Shown here: in pieces, positions 49,401-61,400 of the stretch
Position numbering within the stretch: position 1 is the first letter of the stretch
Layout of the letters: the number at the start of each line of letters is the position of its first letter
Position numbers and translations under genes: made by a program
Assembly (NCBI GenBank): GCA_947179485.1
Contig: OX359246.1
Coordinates: 35,195,632 to 35,259,631 of the forward strand
Direction: 5' to 3'
From: Allacma fusca
Lineage: Eukaryota; Arthropoda; Collembola; Symphypleona; Sminthuridae
Length of the DNA: 64,000 nt
Notes under the pieces: generated by a model
Database searches by the model: none
The model's input: only the letters and a program-made list of their open reading frames with translations
What the model was told of the DNA's origin: nothing

Positions 49401-52400
49401 TTAGTAATTATTATCTATTTCTTTGGGTTATTACACTCATGTAATTATACTTACCTTATGGGTTTGGGAAAAAGAAAATAGTAATGAGAATAATTATGAA
49501 GAGAAATCCTACTGACGTTGTGTGATGATTGAATTCCCTATTTCTATTTACTTCTACTACTATTAATTATTTGAACTTGATCTTTTTGATTACTACTATG
49601 TGAATGAGTATGAGTATGATATATAAAAGTATGAAGTATGAATTTGAAAATTTATGTATGGATTTTGAATTTATTTCAGCTCGGAACCAATTCCCTTCGC
49701 AAATTCAGGCAAGAGTGGAGCAAAATTTTACTACTCTTCGGACAAACTGTTTATCATCAAGACTCTGACTAGCGAGGAAGTCGAGCAGATGCATTCCCTT
49801 CTAAAGCAATATCATCCTGTAAGTTTGTTTTCTTGTTTTTATGTTGTAAAAAAAAAGCTTGCTAAACATACTACTATGCATAATTATGCAAACGTCCATG
49901 GAACAAGGATTTCCTGTGGTATTAAAATAGTCGGGGTTGAAATTTTAATTACGTAAATTGTTTAGTGTCAAAAGTATTTTAATTCATTGTAACTATTTAG
50001 AGATGTGAATTAGCGGGATTTTTGTCTGTGTGTATCATTTTAGTTTTGTTTAGTACTAGTATAAATATGTGCACAATATTTTGGTAAAGTAGGAATGCCT
50101 GAAGGACACCTTTGACCTACTAAAATTGACAGGGTACTGAACGATTTATCTCTGTTTTTGTAGTAATATTTGCTTATTGTTAGGGCGTTGAAGATATCAA
50201 TTTTTCCTTGTGTGTGCATTTTTTTTGTACGATATCCGTATGGAATCTGATGTTCCTTCAAAGCTAGTGTTTTAGTAATAGTCTCATTGCATACATCTAG
50301 ATACTTTTATATATAGACCCATAAGTAGAAATTATTATCAAGGCAAGAATTTGCCATTGGATGTAGTTGCATAATACATTTAATGAATAATTTATTATGC
50401 GGGGTTTACATTCTCTGTGTCCAGGAATACGCATGAGTATGCACATGCCAAAAGATATGTTCTAAAAATGATGGGAAATCGCACATGTGTGTGCAAAATT
50501 GTTCCCGATCCTTGTGGTAGTGCCAAAAGGATAGGTAATAATTATACAGGCATAGTTAAAAAAAATACACACATGCAGTGTGAAAGAGCAAGGGAAACCT
50601 TGACTGATAAGTGATGTATTTTGTTTTGACAGTGGAAGTGATTTTAATTGCCTATTAGCAAGTCTTTTTGCATTTTATTTTTCGCTATCGTGGGGGACGC
50701 TATTGAACTTGTGGGAACTTGCCAATTTATTTTCTATTTTCTTTCCTGGAACCTCTGTCATGTGTGTATATATGAATGTGTGACTTGGATCTTTTGTAAT
50801 GATATGATGCCTGGATGTATGCATGTGACTATGTAGATCCCCTCCACTCACTATGTATAAAGATTCCTTTGATGAATTTCTCGTGCGTGGTTTTTTGTTG
50901 TCATAAATTATGTATGTACTTAGCCCTAGTTCGTACGAAATGAAGGTTAAAAATCTTGTTAGGTTGTTACTAGTATGCCTGGGCAAGTTTGTTCTTTGCA
51001 TGTACAAAGTGTGTTGTTTAAAATGTTAATCGCTTGGAATATACAAAGTATTTATGTCATTAAAATTTGATCCTCCGGCCAGAGTTAGTTTGTGTAAAAT
51101 AATTGTGTGTGTATGTACATTCGATGTAATCATTATTATTATGATTATGTACGAGTTCATATATTGTATGTATAAGCAAGTGGAATTATTTTTATTATTA
51201 CGGGAAAGGTTGTTTGAAGTTTTGCGAAAAGCTCAGGGGATGATTATGGACCGTTTAAAAAGTTGGAGGCTTCTGTTATTATTGTAGAGTGGGACGTTTA
51301 CTGTATTCTGAAGGCTACACAGTTATTTCAACATTTATTTCTTTAAAATGCATGATTTGGATCCCCTTTTTTCTTACATACTACATACGGTGGAAATATG
51401 TTTAGTTTGGAGAAATGTCTCATCATCAGCTGTCAGCTATTTTAAACCTTCCTTTGTATTTATTTTGCACTTTTTCCTTCATTTATGACGGGGACTGCAA
51501 GTCCTGTTCAGTGTGGTCAATAGTTTTTTTGCATGTTTATGTTCGGAAGAGAATAAGTTCGTGTATGTTGTAAAATTTCTTTTATATATGGTAATATCAG
51601 TTGTACTAATATAAAATCTTTATTCAAACAATTTACCCATGAACCGTCCGTTTGTCCTTCCTTATCGAGTTAGCAATAGACTTGACATATGACCGTATGT
51701 GTAAGTACATATAGTAATTCTAAGATTTGCATGCATGCGCATGCAAATGTCTTTGAGTAATCATGGGTTTGGGATGTGATATGTACTAGTGTATCTACTT
51801 ATTTTTGTAAAATTTGCTTTAAGTCTAAAATGTGAGTCTAATTTAAGCCGACGAATATTCAAAGTAATAACTATGCAAGTAAGAAGTACCTCCTCCATAT
51901 ATGTAAGTACATGAAACAGATATCTTTAATGTACTATATTTACTTTTCATGCCACTGTTATTTCTACACTAGACAGAAGCCCATGGGCAGTCACGGAAGA
52001 CAGATCTGAAATCAATACATACTTGGACGTTTAGCCTTGCATTCCATAAAGGAATTTTGTTTATTTGGATTGTCGGCTTGTTATTTTTCGCCTGTTTGAA
52101 CACACTGAACATGGAAGAATCCGAGCGCATTTGCGAATATTTTTCAGAAAAGAATTTTTCATGTATTGCAGAATCTAACTGTATTACTCAAATTGTGGGC
52201 AAATGGAACTTGCGTTTATTGGAGTACATACGGTCTGTAATATAATGATGTATGTTTGTATTGATATATATAAGGCTGTATTTTACTGTATGGAGCAAGT
52301 TGAGAACTTGCAGACTTTATTTTATTCTGTTGGTTTATGGTTGTGCTGGGAGCAGTGTATCTTTTTATACTCATGTACAACGTACAACACATACATACGC

Positions 52401-55400
52401 ATGTATGTATTTATGTGAGAATAGAATATTGTTTTCATTTTGCAATTCACATTCATCTATTCTTTTGGAGTGTCTATCGATTTTGACTGAATGTGTATGT
52501 GTGTGTGTATAATTATTATAATTATGTATGTACATACATAGTCCCGAAAGCCACTTGAACCTTGTATGCTGTATGAAAAGCTTAAGTGTTAAGTGCAAAT
52601 TTATATAAAAATACGTCAGGATAATGCGAGCATTTGTTTTTATACTAACTCTAAACATGTATCTATATGTAAGGTTATTATGTAAGGACAGTATTATAGT
52701 GTTGAGTTAAACATGCTGTATGTTAAGGGACTTGTGTGCATGGCTGCTAAAGTCAAATGATAAAATTAGGATTTTGGACAAGGCATTTGTCAGTTGCTTT
52801 CTGTTTCATCCCTGTGCGGTTGCTGTTCATTGGGATAGGGGCTATTGCAAATTGTCCTCTCTCTCTCTCTCTCTCTCAATGATGTTCCGTCACTGAACGG
52901 GCAATATCTTTTTATAGTATCTTCCGTCTATATATGTAATGGTGTATTTTTATACGGACTGAGAAAGAAATGGATACGGAAGAGAAAGGTTTGCGTGTGT
53001 TTTAAGTATGGTGGTCATTGGTTCCTGCAAATGTAGGATTTACCTCATTTTCCTCGGGATTACTTTGTATGAGTTTATTTTATGTAACATGACTATGTGT
53101 GTAAGTACATCTTTGTATACGTATATAATTACCTATAGATATTTGTATGCTTATAAGTATATTTTTTGTATATCTACTCACTCACATGCCTAGATGTGCG
53201 TCCTGCCTTCCTCTAACTAGTCCATCTTGCTCTCTCGTGGTCTCTCAAGTATTTGACAAGATTGCCGTTAGCCTTGTTAGAAAGGGGAAAGAAAGGAGCT
53301 TTATTGTCATATATGTTAGTTTAATGTAAGTATGCATTTGAGTTTGTTCGCTCAGTTGAGTGTTTACATTGAGATAAAATTGCGCCTTGTCTTTCTACCA
53401 TCAAGAGGATACTTCAACTGGATTTTTTATACATGAGTGGAATTTTCTCTTCTGAGTAGCTTTTCTGTGTTTGCACTTAAGAATTCAAGCATGTATGTAT
53501 GTATGGAATGGACGTAGCTTATCCCTGTGTTTTTATAACTATGCATGTGCGTGTGTGTGTACTTGGGCTTTTGGGGGACTTTTGGAAATGCCATGCAAAT
53601 AATATTGACTCTATTTGGGGAAAGGGTTTATTTAAGGGCACGTTTATCATTATTTGGAGGGCTGGGTGAATGCATTTGAGAATACGACAATAAGGATAAG
53701 AATTAGTTTTTCTTTCTTTCTTTTTTTTTTTTTTGTAAATCTGACTTACTGTATTTGTTCGGTGACACAATTGACATCTATTAAGTTTCTAGGTATATGT
53801 GGGAAATGATACTTTGTGTAAGTTTATAGATATAGTTGAGATGCAGTGTCAATAAAGACTCGCTCTCTCTCTCTCTTTCCTCCCTCTCTGTACTGCGTAA
53901 AAGTTGCTCCAGTTATTATCATAATGCTGGGGATTATCCAGGAACAGATGGGCGGGATGAGGAGTGACAGTGACACAGATTTGAGTAAATACTGCTTGAA
54001 TGGCTTGTCACAAAAATCTGCAGAGAGAGGAGACTGAAATGCAGCAAATTGGATTTCTCATGTGTGGTCTTATTGTGAGTGTTAGTGTGCTAGTGCATAC
54101 ATATATCATATATGTAGATGTTGTAAATATAATATAAAAATAAGTCAGTATAGTTTCCTCCATTGTAAGAGCTTGTCTGGCTCAGTCAGTCATTCAAGAA
54201 ATAACAAGGGAGGGAATGATGGATAAACTATAAGAATAAGAAAAAGAATGTTTGTCTTTTTCAAGTTTCCCTTCCTGTCTACTATATAACTCCTCCGTGA
54301 TGAACGGAGCCTTCTCATGCTGTGTATTAATCTTATATCATGAATTGTGGTATTTCCAACTTGACATCCTCTGACTTCAATTGACCTGATCTGGCTCCTC
54401 TGTGTAATTAGTTTGCGCGGAAGGGTTTGACAATTTTTATGGGCAAAATGAACCAATTATTTGTATCCCCACTTACTTATATTTATAGAATTAATTTATT
54501 ATATTTTCTACAACAATCATCAGACTACAAGAATAAACTAGAATTAATTGGTAAAAATAATGAAAGGGAATTATTTTTAGTATTTACTGGAATTTGCTTT
54601 AATAGTCTTCGCTGTTAATATTCATTTTGGGGGTAATGACTAGCTTTGGAATAATGTTATCGTCCCTTTTGTTAATATCTAACAATATAATGATGTTCTT
54701 TATTTATTTTTGTCTGAATTACAGTATGTGGTGGAACGACATGGGAAGACACTCTTGCCCCAGTACCTTGGCATGCTCCGACTCACCGTCGATGGGGTTG
54801 AGCATTACATGGTGGTTACACGAAACGTTTTCAGCAATCACCTCAAGATTCACCGGTAAGTCCATCCATCAGGGCTCCTAATATCTATATATATGTATTT
54901 AAGGTGCATACTAGTAGAAGTAGTAGATATAGAAACGTTTCAAATGTTTTTGAAAATGTCCCTCATCGATAAAACTGTTTCTGACAAGGAAGTAATGATT
55001 TATCTTGCTCATATATCACTTTGACTGAAATGTAGATATATAAGCACAGGTGGAACTGTAATGTTAATAATAATAAAATGTATTGACGTGTGCACGTAAA
55101 AAAAAACTATGTAGATGTAGAGAGTGCTAGAGGTTGCTCCAATCTCCGTGGCCAGCAATATCTATCTACCTCTTTCATATCTAGCATATACAGTGTACTT
55201 ATGCATAAAAACTGGTAGATGACAAACTCTAGCGACCTAGTGTAGTGAAAGAAAGAAAGTTGTTTGTCAAGTAACAATTTCCCGGATTCCGGAGATTGAG
55301 TTGAGATCTGGAAAAAAAATTCTATTTGGTGCATTTTCTATTTCCATTCTTATGGGGAGGGAGTGTTTGGAAAGTTGAAGATTTTTTGAAGAAGGGAGTA

Positions 55401-58400
55401 ATCTAAAATGTTCTTTTTGCAAGGGGAGAAAAAGTATTTGACCTTTTAGGATTGGATTTTTGAGCTGATGTAATTTTTCCAACTTGGATAAGATTTCTTA
55501 TACTTAAAGGAATACATACATGTTAATACATATTTGTTGAAGGTTCTATTTCTATGACGTAGGAGAAAGTTTTTTACATTGATCCCTCCTCCAGAGAGGA
55601 GTATGTATGAGTAGCACTTGTCTTCCTGCGATGTGACTCAGTCAGGAATTGGTTTCCAAGAGATTTGTGGAAATCTCCCAAACAGTGATAGATGCCCTTG
55701 TATGTATGTAATAGATATATGTACTACAAAATATCCGAGTTGGATTGCAAGTAACGACGGGAAGGTGGACCCGCAGTCGGATTGTAAATTGAAATGATTC
55801 TGCATGTTATGTAAGTATACAAATTGATGATGTCAGTGGGATTGTACTTACAGGGACTATATATAGATAGAGATATGTATGTATTAGTATGTACACATTT
55901 CCAATGCGACAATAATACTGCTCGTGATGGGATGAATCCCGCATCAGTTTGGAATCATCCTATATATATACATATATAATTATGTATGCATAAGTATACG
56001 AAGGACTAGGAATAAATATGGATATTTGTGTTCAATGCACGCTCCTGTAATAATTGTACTTATATATATTTTGTATTATAGTGAGACTTTATATTTATAT
56101 ATGTAAGTACAGAGAATGATACATTGTGTGTTTACAACTGCGGAAAGGAGATTGGACAAGGGATTTGGTGCGGGGAAAGTTAATTGGGCTGGAGAAAGTC
56201 TTGTAATATTTGGGGCATTCCAAGAAATTGGTTTGTGACATGTATCTGTATAAATATGTATCTACATGTTGTACTTATGTTTGTAGTTATGTATATATAC
56301 ATAGGTATGTATTACATAATGTACTTATTTCATGGAAAGAGATGAATTCGGTTTATCAGTTCCAGTTCCGTCTCGGGGCATTATTTCTTGCTCCAGCTCA
56401 ATGATGTTGATGATGATTCTGTACTTATTTGGCTCCGTCGTTTAGAGAGTATATTAAGAAGCGATATATTTTTTCTTTTCTCCTTTCATCTTTATATGTA
56501 TTCCTTGATCCCCCCCCCAAATAAGAGTCTATTTGATTGAGGAATTGATAGTCATAATCTAATAATAGAGGTTTTCATTATTCTGGGAAATCTGTGGGTG
56601 GATATGAATTCTCTTGCTATACATATATGTATGTATCTGTAGATAGCTATGCAGAAGTGATTTTATTTTATTTTTTGCTTGGATGTCTATGTTTTAACTA
56701 TAGTAGGTAGGTATAGGAGGAGAATAGCATATTGAAACAATCCTGGAAGTGACTGCGAGTGGTACATGACTGACTGGAAATAAGAAAATATTATATTATT
56801 ATTTTACTGTAAGTATATAAGCATTTGTGTATATGATCCAAAGAAGTTGTAGCTATCTATCTCTGTATAGTCTGGTGGTTTTATCTAGGGGAAATAACAA
56901 CCAGGAAATTCATCTGCTTCGTGGAAATCCTAAGCAATTCTGTGAAGTTAGGGTTCGTGGACGTGCAGACATGCATGATATTTTGGGGTGTAGTTGTTTT
57001 TTTGAATAGGGGGGGCAGGGGTGAGGGGATGGAGTTCTAGGAAAATATATTTCGGATCGTTAAAACTTGTAATTAATTTTGTGTGTAATTTATTGGACTC
57101 AAGATAGTGATGTGCATTTCTGTAATAATTACTTTTAATTATTACGTTGTTTTATTTGGCTGTATCTGTACTTACATTTACATGCATGCCTTGGTTGATT
57201 CTATTTTTAGTTTTTTAATTAAATACTTATAGATATATGTGTACTTATAGAGTATGGCTGGATACGAGGAATTGTACGAGTTCAGCTCATCTGTATGTAT
57301 GTATGTATGTTGGAGCTGGAGCTAAGAAAATAATTGGGTGTTAATTATTTAAGTTGTTGTTTATGAAGAGAGTATATTAATTATTGACGTGTTCCTTTAT
57401 ACTGTAGATGCATATCTATATGAGGCGCGACAGGATGTATTTACCTATTGAAGCATGTTGATTTTATAGGCCCATTTTGGATATTGTAACTCCGGTTCTG
57501 ACTCACTCACAATTAGTTAGTTGTCAGGAGGGTAGGAGGGCCCCTCACACCTGATAATTATCTAACGGATAATTAGGCGTATTTTCGTAGCGCAAGTCCC
57601 TAGACGTACCTACATGTATTTTGAAGCATTGTAAACAAGAGGGATACTCTTGGGTTTTAATGAGGGATTAGTAAATATAATTAGATATACAAAGTTGAGT
57701 GAAATGATGACTGGTGTATTTCTGGAGTTTGGAGTGCTAATGATCCTAAATCCCAAGTGTACTTGTAAAAAGAGATGTTTGTCAGTATGTGTGTGTGTAT
57801 GTGTGTGTGTGTGTATCGTTGTGTATATGTAATTAATTATATATAAGTTTGGAAATTTATTTCGCGTATTGTGCAAGGGAAAGGGAAATTGTACTGTGGG
57901 AAAAATGTTGCTCTAGTACTTCACTTCCATTTGTAATTATTATTATTATTATTGTGTAATAGTCTAACATTTGTATTGTATCCGAGTACTTACTTGTCAG
58001 TGATGCAATGAGGGGACTAAAAGTAAACTGGGAAGAAACTACAACCGGGAGTTTATTTGTGTAATTGTAATTAAGCAAAAGTATAATGATGTGTAATGTG
58101 TTTGCTGGAATTATTCAAGGATCCCATTTGTTTTGAGTGTACCGTTAATTATTAATAGTGGAGGGAACATCAGGGGCCTCCTATTCTGGGTCAAAGAGAG
58201 AGGAATTCCAAGGAAGGGATGTGAAGACTCTTTTGTGAATGCTATTATATACTTGCCTATATATATATTGTTGATGTACGTACCTGCATGGGTACATATC
58301 ATCTGTTACTTCGGCAAGGGTTGATTTTCTTTTGAGCTTCAGCTCCTATCAAAGGATCTTCAATGGTATTAACAGGGCTTGGGTAAATGTCGGTAAATAT

Positions 58401-61400
58401 ACGACTGAACTTTGACTACTATGTAGTAGGTTCTTACTATGGTTTTACAGGAGGATGAGAGCTGCTCTTGAGATATCTTCAAAGAGCTTTTTGGTTTTGA
58501 AGACGATTTGTACTTTAGTATTTGGACGTATCTCATATGTGTGTGTGTGTGTAAATACGTGGGGATATTTTGAAGTATGAGATTATTTTGTTGGATCTAT
58601 CTTGAGTGACTAGTAAGTCTTAAAGTATGGAGCTGTTGTTAAGATGTGTCTGTGCCTATCTAGATATGTATCAACGTAAATGTCTTTAAATTGTTTATGT
58701 ATGGAGCATCTTACTCCTGGAGACGAGTGGGCGTGACTATATATTTATTAACCCTATTAGGATGATCCTTGCTCTTAGATATATTCTTTTATCCAATTTT
58801 ATGTGTGGGCAGCCTGGGCACTCCATACATGAAACATCTTACCTACATACATATTTTTATAAGCTTGGATCAATTGCAAGAACTTTGAGGTCTACTGTAC
58901 ACTTTTGTGAGTTGAAAATAATTAAAGAAAAATCCAATTCACTTCAGAATCTAGAGCCGCATCCTATATCTATGTATGTATGTGTGGGTGTGTATGTGTC
59001 CCTAACTGCAGGGCACTCTGAAATGGCTTAATACATATTCAATGAAGCTCTGTATCTCCTGGAGAAAGTGTAAAATAATAGATTTAGAGAATTAATTCCG
59101 AGTGGGTTGATCCTTTGTGCAAATAAGGATTTTTGTATCTATCTGTATCGTGCACACTTGAGCTATTATAATAGATTTTTGAAGTAATTATGTATCTATA
59201 TAGTAATTAGATATATACATAGATAATTATATGTAAGTAATTGTAATTATAATTATGTATGGGTTCTTAAATCCAGGAGAGGAGAAACTTTGTTCAAAGT
59301 CACAGCTGAGAATGAGAACTTTGTAAAATGTCTTTGATAGATGTAATTTGATGTGTGATTTTGTCAGTCCTAAGTAATTGCTAGGTATAGATAATAATTA
59401 GTGCATCAAAGTTTCTTACCCAGAAAGTTTTAGTTTTCGTCTCTGAAGGACTGTGTATGCATATGTTTTTGTCAGAATTGAGAGGAAGTAATTGGGACTT
59501 TTAGGAGTTCTCTTTAGTATTTCCACTTATAAGGCATGTATTTACATATAATATGGTAAAGACAAAATTTTTTATTTGCCCCGACCCCTTTTGTAAGGCT
59601 GTAAGAGAAAGAAGAGGGGAGAGTAACAATGGATAGGATTATATAGAGTCATGTACGTATGTATGTATATAGTATCCAAATAGATATTTCTAAATTGTAT
59701 AAGTAAAGTTATAGTTAATTACTGATAGGAAAAGGAATTTGTTCAGTGTAATTATTTTTGCATATCGAGGGGTAAATTGAAATTCCATAGAAGAATGGAA
59801 TTGGTTCTGAGCGTTCGCGTGTGCTCTATATTAAATAATATCTTTGGAATTCAAAGCAGGAATCTTTTATGAGAGGGTTTTTGGCACATATGGTATTTTA
59901 TTGATAATATATCACGCGAAAATTTCACGGAGAGGCCATGTGTACTGCACTTAGAATATCTGGTCTTTCTTGTCTATAATGTTATAGTTATGGTACATAT
60001 ATGGGAATTGACATGCAAATGATGTATTGTATCATATTGTACGGCTTAATGGAATTTGTGCCAAAAATGATAGAACATGTTGCATGAGCTTTGCTAATTT
60101 AAAATTTCTGGGGAAAGAGCAGATACGATGTATGTATTAATGGGATCTATATATGCCTATACTTATCAATAGATATGCATTGGGAAGTACACATTTCATG
60201 CAAGTCATAGGCATGTATTCCTATGAGTAATTATTATATTGCGGGTTTTTTCCTCTCTTCTTTTCGCCTTCTTCTTCCTCTTCTTCCTCTTCTTCCTCTT
60301 CTTCCTCTTCTTCCGTGAAATTAGGATATGTATGTTTATGTTAGAGCCTGCACCTGCCCATGTGTACAAGTCATTGGAGTAGAACTAATCGTGTTTTATC
60401 TTTCTACTCGGGTCCTTCCGTTACTTATACAATTTGGCCACGTCCTATTTTTCCCTACAATAGGAAGTTATTTCAGGTCCTAGAGATAATATAAAGTGCC
60501 TTTATGTCTACATATATTTTGAGTCTATAAATAGAATTTAGATCCATGGGAGAGGAAATTTGAGGAGTGGATTGTAAAAATACATGGGATCTTTTACTTT
60601 AACTTTTCTCCATGTAAAAAAAAAATATATATAATCCTTGAAGCTATTATTATTATATACTCTCTGGGTTCTTTTAATAATATATGACTTTGGGTCTGTA
60701 GGAGTTAAGCTAAATAAAATACATTGGCTGGTGATATAAGTGTACTGTAGTGCTATGAGTAATTATATAAGTAGAACATACGTGTGTAATATTTAGGTAC
60801 AAATGTGTAGTTCTGTCTCTGTAGATGAAGGAAGAGAGGAGAATACACCAGGGAAAATTTACTATAGAGGAGAGTAGTGTGTGGGCGCAGGAACATGAGA
60901 TCAAGTGAAATTGAAATCGATTAAGACTCTGGCGTTATAAAAAAGGGGCTTTTGGATTTTCACCACTTTCACCGTATATATATATATATTATTTTATATA
61001 GATATCTAGGTACATGTGTAAAATGTAAGAGCTTCAAGTTTCTATCGAGATAAATACTCTGGTGGTTAGCTTTTTTCCTCGCTCTCTCTCTCTCTCTCTG
61101 TCTCTCTAGAGAGGTAGGATGTATATGATTAAAGTGTGCTTTGCATACGTAACGCTTTTGGGATTACTTAGAGCGTTTTAGATTTCCCACTTTCCCTTCC
61201 ATTTGGTTTTTTCTATATGTATGTATGTACATAAGGCCGTCTCAGAGCGTTACTTATGATTTTTATGTGGGCTTTTCCCGGTCAACTGTACATTTGTTAG
61301 CTTTATGGGAACTGGGAACACGAATAAAAAATGCAAGGCATATGGGTAAATATGTGTCTCTAGTAGTCACTTCATATGTAATATAAGGTTATGAAATAGT

